Positions 8,482-17,934 of a DNA stretch of 64,000 nucleotides are shown piece by piece. The stretch comes from CATQHB01 sp965262595 (GTDB lineage: Bacteria; Chloroflexota; Dehalococcoidia; Lucifugimonadales; UBA3495). The stretch is from positions 558,001-622,000 of the forward strand of contig OZ253548.1 in the NCBI GenBank assembly GCA_965262595.1, in the 5' to 3' direction. Numbering within the stretch: position 1 is the first letter of the stretch; every line of letters begins with the position of its first letter. The notes below the pieces were generated by a model. It saw only the letters and a list, made by a program, of their open reading frames with translations, made no database searches and had not been told where the DNA came from. A program made the position numbers and the translations under genes.

Positions 8482-10002
8482 ATGTCCGTAGTTTCCAACG
8501 TGGATGGGCAAGTATTGGCTTCGCTGCACCGCGCCGGTTACGCCGACAGCGACGTTACCCTGATAGTTGGAGTTTCCGGCGGCGCCGATTCCACCACCCT
8601 CCTTCACAGTCTGCACCGGCTAAGCCGGTCCCACCGCATCAGCCTGCACGTTGCCCATCTTAATCACGACTTTCGAGGCGACGAAGCTGACGAGGACGCC
8701 CGGTTCGTGCAGTCGCTGGCTCAAAAATTGGGGTTGCCGGTTACGGTTGAGAAACGGGACCCGATTGCTTATCAGCGAGACCGCAACATTTCATCCTTCG
8801 AACAGGGCGCCCGGGAAATGCGCTACGAATTTATGGCCGGTGTTGCGGAAAAGGCGGGAGCCGTGGCGGTTGCGGTGGGGCATACTGCCGACGACCTGGC
8901 GGAGACGGTTCTGCTGCACATTTTGCGAGGTTCGGGGCTGCCCGGCCTGCGGGGAATGACTGAAGTGGCTCCCTGGCCCTGGCCAACGGGCCTGGAAAGC
9001 CCGGCGCTCTTTCGGCCCTTGTTGGAAGTAAATAAGGCCGACACCGTGGAGTATTGCCGCGAATTAGGGCAGGATTTTCGGCTGGACAGCGGCAACTTCC
9101 TCTTCCGGTTCACCCGCAACCGGGTACGGCAGAACCTGATGCCTTATCTGGCCGCCGAATATAATCCCCGCGTCCGCGAAGCTCTGGTAAGGCTGGCCCG
9201 AACTTCAGCCCTGGAGCTGGATTACCTGGAAGGGGAAATGAATCGGGCTTGGCCCGGCTTGTTGATCGCCCCGGAAAATGCCGCAAACTCGGCCTCCGAC
9301 CGGATCCTGATCTTCGACCGGGCGGCTCTGTCCGAACTGCACCCGGCCCTGCGCCGGCTGGTCTTACGGCGAGGGTATGTGACCTTGGCCGGTGATTCGC
9401 GGAGGTTGCGGGAAAGTCACTTGAGGGCGATGTCCGATCTGGCGGAGGGAAGAGCGTCGTCCCGAACCCTGGATTTGCCCAACGGATTGAAGCTTGAGTC
9501 TGCAGGTGATCGGCTTACCCTTTATGGCGGCAACGAAGAAGCCTCGGGTACCAATTCTCTTACGGAAGGAGAATACGAACATCCCTTGACCCTGCCGGTT
9601 GCGCCGGGCGGGGAAAACACGATGCTTTTGGCCGGGTGGCGGGTTGAAGCGAAAGTGTTAAACGGCCATGATCTAGCCAACTTGCCCGACTTTCAATCTG
9701 GCGACGACTTCACCGCCTACCTGGACTTGAAGGCTCTTGGTGATCCGAAGCAGGTGCGGCTGCGAACGCGGCGACCTGGAGACCGTTTCCAACCACTGGG
9801 TATGTCCGGCGTCAAGAAATTGCAAGACTTCCTAACCGATGCCAAGGCGCCCCGGAGCCGGAGAGACCGGATACCCCTGCTGGTTGGCGACACTGGCATT
9901 GCCTGGGTCGTCGGCTATCGTATCGCTGATTGGGCCAAGGTCAAACCAAACAGCACTCCGGATACCCTGATATTGCGACTGAAATTTGAAAGGCAGACTT
10001 AG
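8482..10002 (+). CDS. tilS: tRNA(Ile)-lysidine synthase TilS
   Basis: A 506-residue TilS, which uses ATP to attach lysine to C34 of the CAU anticodon of tRNA-Ile2 so that it reads AUA. The PP-loop SGGADST is at residues 32-38. HLNHDFRGDEADEDA is the usual downstream motif, and the C-terminal TilS domain is seen as RTRRPGDRFQPLGM and KKLQDFLTDAKAPR. The ATG at 8482 is preferred; an in-frame ATG at 8395 would lie inside the preceding phosphatase gene. Its TAG stop uses the first base of a miniature inverted-repeat element beginning at 10002, so the end of the gene and of the element coincide. Confidence 0.95.
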   Translation: MSVVSNVDGQVLASLHRAGYADSDVTLIVGVSGGADSTTLLHSLHRLSRSHRISLHVAHLNHDFRGDEADEDARFVQSLAQKLGLPVTVEKRDPIAYQRDRNISSFEQGAREMRYEFMAGVAEKAGAVAVAVGHTADDLAETVLLHILRGSGLPGLRGMTEVAPWPWPTGLESPALFRPLLEVNKADTVEYCRELGQDFRLDSGNFLFRFTRNRVRQNLMPYLAAEYNPRVREALVRLARTSALELDYLEGEMNRAWPGLLIAPENAANSASDRILIFDRAALSELHPALRRLVLRRGYVTLAGDSRRLRESHLRAMSDLAEGRASSRTLDLPNGLKLESAGDRLTLYGGNEEASGTNSLTEGEYEHPLTLPVAPGGENTMLLAGWRVEAKVLNGHDLANLPDFQSGDDFTAYLDLKALGDPKQVRLRTRRPGDRFQPLGMSGVKKLQDFLTDAKAPRSRRDRIPLLVGDTGIAWVVGYRIADWAKVKPNSTPDTLILRLKFERQT

Positions 10003-10154
10003 GGAACTTCTGAATAAGTCCGTGACCTGGGTGTTTATCCCTACCCGTTGTTCCTGGGAAAGCAGGAACCTCGGTTCACAAGGTTTTAGGTTCCTGCCTT
10101 CGCAGGAACGACCGGGTGAAGGCGCTGGCGTCTAATGACTTATTCAGAGTATCC
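10002..10154 (+). mobile_element. Miniature inverted-repeat element, copy 1 (153 bp)
   Basis: A 153-bp non-coding element, nearly identical in length and sequence to 58951-59103 and related in inverted orientation to 55899-56011. The ends form imperfect inverted repeats: GGGAACTTCTGAATAAGTC at the left, and the complement of GACTTATTCAGAGTATCC at the right, sharing a perfect 12-bp core TCTGAATAAGTC. The interior carries two GTTCCTGC / GCAGGAAC type hairpins. The left boundary follows TA and supplies the G of the tilS TAG stop codon. The right flank is TT, so a TA duplication is not intact here. No transposase is present. Mobilisation in trans by a Tc1/mariner (IS630)-type transposase is inferred. 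Confidence 0.8.
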
Positions 10155-10261
10155 TTGGTTACTCTTAATTAGCTGCGCCGCCTTTACACCCAATCTCCGG
10201 CGCTGATTTTCCAGAGGGATTAAAGGCCGCATTTACGGAGTGTTAGACTCGCGGGAGCTGC

Positions 10262-12331
10262 CTAGCTATCAAGTTGCTTTACCAGCTCAGCCGAATCGGT
10301 AACCGGCAGTTGGCAGACATAATGTTGGCAAACGTAGGCGGTAGGCTTGCCATCCACCATTCCCCGCTGTTCCAACAAGGGTATCCCCAGTGCACCTGAA
10401 GTGTCTCCGGGCCGGGCTTCCGGGACCGGGGAACCCGACCCGACTACCACTTTGTTCGGCAGATAGCGGCCAAAGACGGTGTTGAGCAGTTCCTTCGTTC
10501 CTGAATCCTGGGCAGGTCCGATAATAGCGATTTCCTTGGGAATGGATATATAGAAATCCAGTACACTCAACCAATAGGCGGTGCCCGCCGGCGCCTGGGC
10601 CATTAACTGATTCAAGGAGCGCAAAGGTTTGGCTCCCTTGAGGTTGTATTCTTCGTTTCCGGTAAAAACGGCCAATCGCAACAGCGCCTCGGATGCAACC
10701 GAACCGCCACAGGGCTGAGCGTTGTCGAATATGTCCCGAGGACGGGTCACCAAAGACTCATGCTCAATTCCGGTATCATAGAATCCGCCTAACGCCTCGT
10801 CCCAAAACAATTCAATCATTGTATCGGCCAAGGCTGCCGCCTCGTTCAGCCAACGTACTTCAAAGGTCGCTTCGTAAAGGGCCATAAGTCCGTCGGTTAC
10901 AAAGGCGTAGTCTTCCAGGAAGCCGGGCTGTTTGGCCTGGCCTTGCCGATAACTGCGGAGCAACCGCCCGTCCCGTTTCAGGTGTTCCAGAATGAATGTA
11001 GCATTTTTGGATGCTACCTCCAGGTAATCCGGCCGGTCCAGGGATACGGCGGCCTCAGCAAAGCTGCGGAGCATCAGCCCATTCCAGGACGCAAGAATCT
11101 TATCGTCCAGAAGGGGATGAATGCGCTTCTCCCGTTCCTCCAGCAGCTTGGCCTTCCCATGGACAATGATTGACTCCAGGTTTGCCAAAGTAACGCCGTG
11201 TTCCAGAGCAAAGGCTTCGGGTTCCTGGGGCACGTTCAGGATGTTGGCGCCTTCGAAATTACCGGCGTCGGTTACCCCGTGGTAGCCGCCGAAGATGTTC
11301 CCGTCCTGGGCGCCCAGGACTTCCCGGATTTGGCCGGGGGTCCAGACAAAGAACTTGCCCTCCACTCCCTCGCTGTCGGCATCTTGAGCCGAATAAAAGC
11401 CGCCGTTTTCGTCGGTCATTTCCCGCCGTACATAGTCAAGTGTCTCTTCGGTAATGCGCCGGTAGCGGGCGTTCCCGGTAATCTGAAAGGTATGCAGGTA
11501 AAGGCGGGCCAGCAGGGCGTTGTCATAGAGCATCTTTTCAAAGTGAGGCACCAGCCAGAAAGCATCGGTGGAATAACGATGGAACCCACCGCCAATCTGG
11601 TCATACATCCCGCCGAAAGCCATCTTGTCCAGAGTTAGTTCCACCAGCTCCAACGCCCTCGGATTGTAGCCGTGATGGTAGTAGCGGAGCAGAAACTCGG
11701 GGGTCATCGGTTGGGGAAACTTGGGAGCGGCGCCGAAGCCGCCATTCTGGTAATCAAAATTGGCGGCCAGGCGGGAGTAAGCCTGGTGCAGAATCTCCGC
11801 TGTTAGTGGGTTAGAACCCTGGGGCAATTGTCCGCTGCGCCCCATTTGTTCGGTCAGTTGTTGGGTAACCCTTTCGATTTCTCCCCGATTGGTGCGGTAG
11901 GCCTCGCTGGCCGCTTGCAGTATCCGGGGGAATCCCGGCATATTGAAGCGGTCGGCCGGCGGAAAGTAGGTGCCGCCATAAAAGGGCTTCCCTTCAGGAG
12001 TCAGGAACACCGTCATGGGCCATCCACCGCTGCCGGTGAGCATCTGGACGGCTTCCATGTACACCGCGTCCAGGTCCGGGCGTTCCTCCCGGTCCACCTT
12101 AATGCTGACAAAGTTTTCGTTCATCAAAGCGGCGATGGCGGTGTCCTCAAAGGACTCCCGCTCCATCACGTGGCACCAATGGCATGCCGAGTAACCGATG
12201 CTCAACAGGATCGGCTTGTCTTCTTGCCTGGAGCGCTCCAGGGCGGCATCTCCCCAGGGATACCAATCCACCGGGTTGTGGGCGTGCTGCAGCAAATAGG
12301 GGCTGGTCTCGTCAATTAAGCGGTTTGGCAT
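10262..12331 (-). CDS. Thioredoxin-domain protein of the DUF255/YyaL (spermatogenesis-associated protein 20) family
   Basis: A 689-residue protein. Residues 1 to about 165 form the DUF255 thioredoxin-like domain with the motif CHWCH at 50-54, preceded by NRLIDETSPYLLQHAHNPVDW, which is diagnostic of the family. The rest resembles an (alpha/alpha)6 barrel of the N-acylglucosamine-epimerase/cellulase type, for example FGAAPKFPQP and HFEKMLYDNALLA. Biochemical function in bacteria is not established. It lies 51 bases after thrS on the same strand and may share its transcript. No truncation or odd features are seen. Confidence 0.9.
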   Translation of the reverse strand: MPNRLIDETSPYLLQHAHNPVDWYPWGDAALERSRQEDKPILLSIGYSACHWCHVMERESFEDTAIAALMNENFVSIKVDREERPDLDAVYMEAVQMLTGSGGWPMTVFLTPEGKPFYGGTYFPPADRFNMPGFPRILQAASEAYRTNRGEIERVTQQLTEQMGRSGQLPQGSNPLTAEILHQAYSRLAANFDYQNGGFGAAPKFPQPMTPEFLLRYYHHGYNPRALELVELTLDKMAFGGMYDQIGGGFHRYSTDAFWLVPHFEKMLYDNALLARLYLHTFQITGNARYRRITEETLDYVRREMTDENGGFYSAQDADSEGVEGKFFVWTPGQIREVLGAQDGNIFGGYHGVTDAGNFEGANILNVPQEPEAFALEHGVTLANLESIIVHGKAKLLEEREKRIHPLLDDKILASWNGLMLRSFAEAAVSLDRPDYLEVASKNATFILEHLKRDGRLLRSYRQGQAKQPGFLEDYAFVTDGLMALYEATFEVRWLNEAAALADTMIELFWDEALGGFYDTGIEHESLVTRPRDIFDNAQPCGGSVASEALLRLAVFTGNEEYNLKGAKPLRSLNQLMAQAPAGTAYWLSVLDFYISIPKEIAIIGPAQDSGTKELLNTVFGRYLPNKVVVGSGSPVPEARPGDTSGALGIPLLEQRGMVDGKPTAYVCQHYVCQLPVTDSAELVKQLDS

Positions 12332-12382
12332 AATATGTAACTATCCTTCATCCTGGAGATTCGCCCGGTCTTTCCGTCCAAC

Positions 12383-14134
12383 TTACCCCACCTCCTCGGT
12401 AATTCGGCCCAGCAAGTCGTCCAACGGCATTGCTCCCAGATTGCCGCCTTCCCGGGTTCGGACCGAAACCGCCTCCTGTTCCTGCTCGCGGTCGCCAACA
12501 ACCAGCATATAAGGTACCTTCTGGAGCTGTGCGTTACGGATCTTCAAGTTCATTCGCTCGCTCCGGCCGTCCACTTCAACCCGGAAGCCCCTTGCCTCCA
12601 AACGGGCCTTGACCGCGTCCGCATATTCCTGGTGCCGGTCGGCGATGGGAATAACCACCGCCTGGGTTGGAGCCAACCACAGCGGGAAGGCCCCGGCGTA
12701 GTGCTCAATCAGCACCCCCAGGAAGCGTTCCAAAGAACCCAGGATTGCCCGGTGAACCATGTAGGGACGACTCCGTCCGCCCTCGGTATCCATAAAGGTC
12801 AAGTCGAACCGTTCCGGCAGGTTAAAGTCGAACTGTATGGTGGTACATTGCCAGTCTCGGCCCAGGGCATCTTTTATCTTGAGGTCAATCTTGGGGCCGT
12901 AGAAAGCGCCGCCGCCGTCATCGACGTCGAAGGCCAGGTTTCGCTGCTCCAGCGCCCGCCTCAAGGAGTCGGTGGCATGCTCCCACATATCCAGTTCACC
13001 GGCATAGTCGCGAGGCCGGGTGGAAAGGGAGATGGAAAAGTCGGTGAAGCCAAAGGCGTCCAGCAGCTCGAAGGTCAAATCCAGGACGCTGCCAACTTCC
13101 GCTTCAACCTGTTCCGGCAGGCAAAATATATGGGCATCATCCTGGGTGAATCCCCGTACCCGCATCAAACCGTGGAGTACGCCGCTGCGCTCGTAGCGGT
13201 ACACCGTGCCCAGCTCAGCGATACGCATGGGAAGTTCCCGGTAGCTGCGCAGCGAGGAACGATAGACCATTATGTGGAACGGGCAGTTCATTGGCTTCAG
13301 GTAATATTCCTGCTCGTCAACTTGCAACGGGGCATACATACTGTCCCGGTAATGGTCCAGATGGCCGCTGGTCTGCCATAACTGGGCGCGCCCAATGTGC
13401 GGCGAATAAACGATGCTGTAGTCGTGACGATAATGGAGGTTTCGCCAATAGTCTTCAACCAGGCCGCGGACTACTCCGCCTTTGGGGTGCCAGACAATCA
13501 GGCCCGGGCCAATCTCTTCGTGGATGGAGAAAAGGCCAAGTTGCCGTCCCAAGGTCCGGTGGTCCCGGCGCTCCGCTTCCTCAAGCCGGGTCAAATAGTC
13601 GTCCAATGCTTCCTGGCTTTCCCAGGCGGTACCGTAGATGCGCTGGAGCATGGGCCGATGTTCGTCGCCGCGCCAATATGCGCCGGCGATATTGAGCAAT
13701 TTCACCGCCGAGATGTCGGCGGTGCCGTCCACGTGAGGCCCCTGGCACAGGTCAACAAAACTTCCATGTCGATAGATGCTCAAGGCAGTATCGGCAGGCA
13801 AGTCGGCGATTATTTCCAGCTTGTAGGGTTGGTCGGCGAAAAGACTTTGGGCCGTTTCCCGGTTGATTTCTTCCCGTTGAAAGTTTTGCTTGGTGGTGAT
13901 TGTTTCCCGCATCAGCCCTTCGATGCTTTCCAAGTCCTCCGGGGTGAAGGGACGGGAAACGTCGAAGTCGTAATAAAATCCGTCCTGGGTTGGGGGGCCA
14001 ATGCCCATTTTTGCTTCGGGAAACAGCTTGAGCACTGCGTCAGCCATAACGTGGGCCGCCGAATGCCGCATCCGATGTCGCAATGCCTGAATTGCATCGG
14101 TGTTGAATGGGTCTTGAGCTCCATGATCCAGCAT
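12383..14134 (-). CDS. thrS: Threonyl-tRNA synthetase lacking the TGS domain
   Basis: A 583-residue class II synthetase that charges tRNA-Thr. The editing domain starts almost at once with HSAAH (residues 24-28) and continues to DLCQGPHV. The catalytic core follows with the zinc-binding region MNCPFHIMVYRSSLRSYRELPMR, motif 2 (YRYERSGVLHGLMRVRGFTQDDAH) and motif 3 near HRAILGSLERFLGVLIEHY; the anticodon-binding domain occupies about the last 95 residues. The N-terminal TGS domain of the E. coli enzyme is missing, giving 583 rather than about 640 residues; TGS-less forms are known in several phyla. I saw no T-box leader in the 240 bases upstream. Confidence 0.95.
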   Translation of the reverse strand: MLDHGAQDPFNTDAIQALRHRMRHSAAHVMADAVLKLFPEAKMGIGPPTQDGFYYDFDVSRPFTPEDLESIEGLMRETITTKQNFQREEINRETAQSLFADQPYKLEIIADLPADTALSIYRHGSFVDLCQGPHVDGTADISAVKLLNIAGAYWRGDEHRPMLQRIYGTAWESQEALDDYLTRLEEAERRDHRTLGRQLGLFSIHEEIGPGLIVWHPKGGVVRGLVEDYWRNLHYRHDYSIVYSPHIGRAQLWQTSGHLDHYRDSMYAPLQVDEQEYYLKPMNCPFHIMVYRSSLRSYRELPMRIAELGTVYRYERSGVLHGLMRVRGFTQDDAHIFCLPEQVEAEVGSVLDLTFELLDAFGFTDFSISLSTRPRDYAGELDMWEHATDSLRRALEQRNLAFDVDDGGGAFYGPKIDLKIKDALGRDWQCTTIQFDFNLPERFDLTFMDTEGGRSRPYMVHRAILGSLERFLGVLIEHYAGAFPLWLAPTQAVVIPIADRHQEYADAVKARLEARGFRVEVDGRSERMNLKIRNAQLQKVPYMLVVGDREQEQEAVSVRTREGGNLGAMPLDDLLGRITEEVG

Positions 14135-14374
14135 AGTGAAATCCTGTGTCCGGTTGTGAATGTGGATTTTTGCCGTTTAAATTGTTGGCCGCCCACCGGC
14201 CCGATAAAGGAATGTCGGGGGCCCAAGTCTCGGGGCTGGCCGATAACCATTATAACCAAGATAGAATTAGAATGATATTAAAGGTGAAGGGATGGAAACG
14301 GAGAGGGGTATAGAGGGACGGGCTATTTAACTGCTACTGGCGGTAGCTTCAGGGAACCGCTGCTCAAGAATTGG

Positions 14375-15019
14375 CTAGGCGCCGTAGAAAAGTTCTCGGT
14401 ACCGGCGTGTTCGAAGCGCGTTCATTATTTGCGCCCGAATCGAAATTGCGTAGGCGGCAGTTACCAGCACTGAAAGTAGAAGACACAACCCGATGTGGTG
14501 GATGCCCGGATTAGGCAAGAGGGCGTTCAAGTCAAACACCACGGCTACGATAACCAGCAAATTTGTGAGAATAAAGCCTACCGCCAGCCCAAGGATTGCG
14601 TTTCTGGAAAGGAGCAGGGTAATCACGCCTGGAACCAGGGCAATCAGGGTCGGGAGCGGAACGAAGGCCAGGAAAACGCCGAGAATAGATGCGGCTCCCT
14701 TTCCGCCCTTGAACCGCAAGAGTACCGGCCAGTTATGCCCGGCTACGACCAATATCCCCGTCACATATACGGCCCAGCCCGGCGCCCCTACCCAGCCGGG
14801 CAGCAGCACCGCCAAGGCTCCTTTGCCCAAGTCGAAAAGCAGTACCAGGCCGGCTCCCCAGATGCCTACCTGGTGGTAGGTATTCAGCGTCCCCACATTC
14901 TTGCTGCCCACTTCCCGTATGTCCACCTTTTTTATCAGGAGCACCAAATAGTAGGCCGGGGGTATTGAGCCAATTAAATAGGCGGCGAGTCCCAGGAGCA
15001 GGACAACGAGCCAGTCCAA
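14375..15019 (-). CDS. plsY: Glycerol-3-phosphate acyltransferase PlsY
   Basis: A 214-residue integral membrane enzyme that acylates glycerol-3-phosphate from acyl-phosphate, the first step of phospholipid synthesis with PlsX. It has five or more hydrophobic helices and the three PlsY motifs: GSIPPAYY, the GSKNVGTLN loop (GS-x-N-x-GTLN form) and the glycine-rich GHNWPVLLRFKGGKGAA. The TTG at 15019 is preferred because AAAGGAG lies about nine bases upstream and the protein then has normal length; an in-frame ATG at 15115 would add 32 residues that do not resemble the family. Confidence 0.93.
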   Translation of the reverse strand: MDWLVVLLLGLAAYLIGSIPPAYYLVLLIKKVDIREVGSKNVGTLNTYHQVGIWGAGLVLLFDLGKGALAVLLPGWVGAPGWAVYVTGILVVAGHNWPVLLRFKGGKGAASILGVFLAFVPLPTLIALVPGVITLLLSRNAILGLAVGFILTNLLVIVAVVFDLNALLPNPGIHHIGLCLLLSVLVTAAYAISIRAQIMNALRTRRYRELFYGA

Positions 15020-15432
15020 CTTGTACGTCTCCTTTGGCAGTACTTGGGATAAATTGTGGGCAGAGGGGAAGCTGCTCGCCCAGCAGTTCTCCCTGGAATG
15101 CCATGGATATTGCACCGTTATAACGGCAAACCGCTAGATTTTAGCACCGGGTACCTAAATCCGCAATCCGGCCCTTCGCGGGCCGGTACGTTTTATCTGG
15201 CCTTAGTGGCGACGTTCCCCTTAACACCGGTGGAAGCTTTCTGGAGTTATCGGATTCCCGGAGCAGCGGCGGCGAAAAGGAGCTGAGCAGATCATAACCA
15301 AGCCTACCGTCCAAAAGCGATGGACCCGAACTTTCCCGGTATGGTGTTATAGTATAACGAAGCCACAAAAACTATAAGTTCTGAAGTGCTGGAAGTTTCC
15401 GGTTATTAATACCGAAGGATAGAAAAAGAAAT
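15020..15432. other. Divergent intergenic region between plsY and prfB, with a UUCG-type hairpin
   Basis: About 410 bases without a recognisable gene. At 15168-15186 a GC-rich dyad CCGGCCC / GGGCCGG with a TTCGC loop is followed by a short T-run (15190-15193), which looks like a rho-independent terminator for a plus-strand transcript. No plus-strand gene precedes it, so it may end an unseen short transcript or antisense RNA. TATAGTATAAC at 15348-15358 could contain the prfB -10 box, but no good -35 is visible. Confidence 0.4.
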
Positions 15433-16531
15433 ATGGAAGAGCTTAGACAAGACCTCTCGTCGATGATTCAGAAGATAGAATCAGTGGCGGAGCGTCTTTG
15501 ACCTGTCGGATAAAGAAGCCGTAATCGCTCGTATGGAGCAAGAGGCGGCCAGGGAGGGCTATTGGGACGACCCGAGGCAGGCACAGTTGAACATGAGGCA
15601 GTTGGGTCGTTTGAAGGAGATTGTCGCATTGTGGCGCGGCCTGCAAGACCAGGCGGCTACGCTGTTGGAATTAACCGCCCTGATGATAGAAGAAGGGGAC
15701 GACTCGGCAGAGAAGGAAATGGAGACTGAAGTTCGGCAATTATCCCGTACGCTGCGACGGGAGGAAATTACGCTGACTCTCGCCGGTCCCTACGATGATC
15801 GCCCCGCGATTGTCTCTGTTTATTCCGGGGCCGGCGGTACCGATTCCCAGGATTGGGCCGAGATGTTGCTGCGGATGTACGCCCGTTGGGGTGAAACGCA
15901 GAACCGTCCGGTCCAGGTAATGGATTTGTCTTACGGCGACGAGGCGGGTCTGCGTAGCGCTACCCTCGAGGTTGGCGGTTCCTTCGCCTATGGCTATTTG
16001 AACGCGGAGCGGGGGGTGCACCGGCTGGTCCGGATATCGCCCTTTGACCCGAACCACTTGCGTCATACTTCCTTTGCCCAGGTGGAGGTAGTACCGGTAG
16101 CGGTGGAAGAAGAGGAGGGCGTAGTAGTACGCCCCGAAGACATAAAAATGGATACGTTCCGGTCCAGCGGGCCGGGCGGCCAGAATGTTCAAAAAGTTGC
16201 ATCCGCCGTGCGCTTGACCCATCAGCCTTCCGGCATTGTAGTTTCCTGCCAAACCGAACGTTCGCAACACCAGAACCGGGAATACGCCATGCGTATCTTG
16301 CTGGCCCGGTTGCTGGCCCGGCGAAATCAACAAAAAGCCGAAGAAGTGGCGAAATTGCGCGGCGAAAGAGTGGCGACGGAATGGGGTAACCAAATTCGCA
16401 GTTACGTTTTGCACCCTTACAAGTCGGTTAAAGACCACCGAACCAATTGCCAGAGCACCAATCCAGAAGCGGTCCTCGGCGGCGACCTGGGCGACTTTAT
16501 CGAGGCTTATTTGATTTCTCAGGTTAAGTAA
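15433..16531 (+). CDS. prfB: Peptide chain release factor 2 (programmed +1 frameshift)
   Basis: RF2, which recognises UAA and UGA stop codons. Translation starts at ATG 15433 and runs 22 codons to CTT-TGA-C at 15496-15502, the classic autoregulatory slippery stop. A +1 shift places GAC at 15500 in frame and gives a 365-residue protein beginning MEELRQDLSSMIQKIE. The GGQ motif is in SSGPGGQNVQ, and the stop-recognising SPF tripeptide in RISPFDPNHLRHTSF. GGAG just upstream of the CTT may act as the internal Shine-Dalgarno stimulator. When RF2 is scarce the ribosome pauses at TGA and shifts, so the gene controls its own level. A reading starting at 15533 alone would lose the N-terminus. Confidence 0.96.
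15489..15502 (+). promoter_or_regulatory. prfB programmed +1 frameshift site
   Basis: GGAGCGTCTTTGAC, with the slippery codon CTT, the in-frame TGA at 15499-15501 and the following C. The GGAG placed three bases before CTT matches the internal Shine-Dalgarno element of known prfB sites. The reading frames either side join to give continuous RF2 sequence (ERL then DLSDKEAV), which confirms the shift. Confidence 0.93.
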
Positions 16532-16625
16532 AGGCGCCGCTAAACACTCTTTAGGCTTCCTGGTTTCTTGGTTATAGTTTGTTGGTTCAAGTATAACTTA
16601 AAGGAAGAACCCGAAACTATGAGAG

Positions 16626-16653
16626 GAGGGGTTGACCAATTGGTCAGCCCCTC
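16626..16653. terminator. Bidirectional rho-independent terminator between prfB and ribBA
   Basis: A 28-base near-perfect palindrome: left arm GAGGGGTTGACCAA, right arm TTGGTCAGCCCCTC, with one G-T wobble. It sits between the converging prfB (ends 16531) and ribBA (ends 16688) genes. The downstream plus-strand sequence CAGTTTGTCTATTT is T-rich. The dyad could end transcription in both directions. Confidence 0.65.
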
Positions 16654-16687
16654 AGTTTGTCTATTTCCGACGCGGGCATTAAGACTT

Positions 16688-17896
16688 TCAGGAGCAGGAA
16701 CCAAGGATGTGACCCATCCGCTCCCGCTTGGTTTCCAGATAAGCCCGGTTCTCGTCGTTGGGGGGAACTTCTACCTGGACCCGTTCGACAATCTCAACGT
16801 CAAAGCCGGAAAGTCCAACAAGTTTCTTGGGATTGTTGGTGAGGAGTTTAATCTTTTTGATTCCCAGGTCGGCAAGGATTTGTGCCCCGATTCCGTAGTG
16901 GCGCATATCCGGTTCAAATCCCAACTGCCGGTTGGCTTCTACCGTGTCCATGCCGCCGTCCTGCAGGGAGTAGGCCTTAATCTTGTTATGGAGGCCAATG
17001 CCTCGGCCTTCCTGCCGCATATACAGGAACGCGCCGGTGCCTTCCTGCCCCAGGATTTGGAGCGCCATATCCATTTGCTCTCCGCAGTCGCACCGCATGC
17101 TACCAAAAACGTCGCCGGTAAGGCACTCGCTATGAATTCTGGTCAGAACCGGCATATCCGGTGTCCAGTCTCCGATGGTAAGCGCGATGTGTTCCCCCGG
17201 GTCAAAGGGACTCTGGTAGGCTACAATTTTGAACTCGCCGTACTTGGTTGGCAGGCGGGCTTCGGCCACCCGTTCAATATGGGTTTCATGTCGGCGGCGG
17301 TAGGCAATTATCTGGGCAATGCTGAGAATCTTCAGGTCGTGGTGTTTGGCGAAAACTTCCAGGTCCGGCATACGGGACATAGAGCCGTCGTCGTTCATAA
17401 TTTCGCAGACCACACCGGCCGGATACATCCCGCCAATCCGGCACAAATCTATGATCGCCTCGGTATGCCCGGCCCGAACCAGCACTCCTCCAGCATGGTA
17501 ACGTAGGGGAAACAGGTGGCCGGGGCGGGAAAAATCTTCCGCCTTGGCGTCAGGGTCGATCATTGCCAGAATAGTTGCCGCCCGGTCGCCCGCGGAAATG
17601 CCGGTAGTTGTCCCATTCTTATAGTCCAGGGACATAGTGAAGGCGGTAGGCATATCGCCAATGGCGTGTTCACTTCCGATCATCGGAATATCCAGTTCGT
17701 TCAGCCGCTGATCCGTCACCGGCATGCATAACAGACCGCGAGCGTGAGTAACCATAAAGTTGACCGCGTCCGGCGTTACCATTTCGGCGGGCATAACCAG
17801 GTCGCCCTCGTTTTCCCGGCCCTCGTCGTCAACGATTATCAGGAACTTCCCAGCTTTGAGGTCGGCGATGGCCTCTTCCATGCTAGACAGAGACAT
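16688..17896 (-). CDS. ribBA: Bifunctional 3,4-dihydroxy-2-butanone-4-phosphate synthase / GTP cyclohydrolase II
   Basis: A 402-residue fusion for the two branches entering riboflavin synthesis. Residues 1 to about 205 are the RibB domain, with DDEGRENEGDLVMPAE binding ribulose-5-phosphate and Mg. The rest is the RibA domain, with zinc ligands in GSMRCDCGEQ and GTP-binding RQEGRGIGLHNKI. It is the last gene of dcd-ribD-ribE-ribBA, 38 bases after ribE, and ends before a strong palindromic terminator. No FMN riboswitch was recognised upstream of the group. Confidence 0.95.
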   Translation of the reverse strand: MSLSSMEEAIADLKAGKFLIIVDDEGRENEGDLVMPAEMVTPDAVNFMVTHARGLLCMPVTDQRLNELDIPMIGSEHAIGDMPTAFTMSLDYKNGTTTGISAGDRAATILAMIDPDAKAEDFSRPGHLFPLRYHAGGVLVRAGHTEAIIDLCRIGGMYPAGVVCEIMNDDGSMSRMPDLEVFAKHHDLKILSIAQIIAYRRRHETHIERVAEARLPTKYGEFKIVAYQSPFDPGEHIALTIGDWTPDMPVLTRIHSECLTGDVFGSMRCDCGEQMDMALQILGQEGTGAFLYMRQEGRGIGLHNKIKAYSLQDGGMDTVEANRQLGFEPDMRHYGIGAQILADLGIKKIKLLTNNPKKLVGLSGFDVEIVERVQVEVPPNDENRAYLETKRERMGHILGSCS

Positions 17897-17934
17897 AATA
17901 GAAATTCATCTCCCTAAGATCGGCTCCCGGTATA

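Noticed and set aside
10002..10154. CRISPR-like or simple terminator interpretation of the hairpin-rich repeat
   Set aside because: There are no regularly spaced direct repeats, and the same 153-bp unit with inverted ends recurs at distant sites, which fits a miniature mobile element better than a terminator.
14135..14374. T-box riboswitch upstream of thrS
   Set aside because: I could not find a T-box consensus or a terminator/antiterminator arrangement in this interval.
15433..15535. In-frame TGA near the start of prfB read as selenocysteine, since selA and tRNA-Sec are present
   Set aside because: The TGA sits in CTTTGAC and the following protein continues only in the +1 frame, which is the known RF2 frameshift, not Sec insertion.
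16568..17506. Open frame of about 310 codons on the plus strand opposite ribBA
   Set aside because: ribBA on the minus strand has full-length, motif-rich homology; the opposite frame has none.
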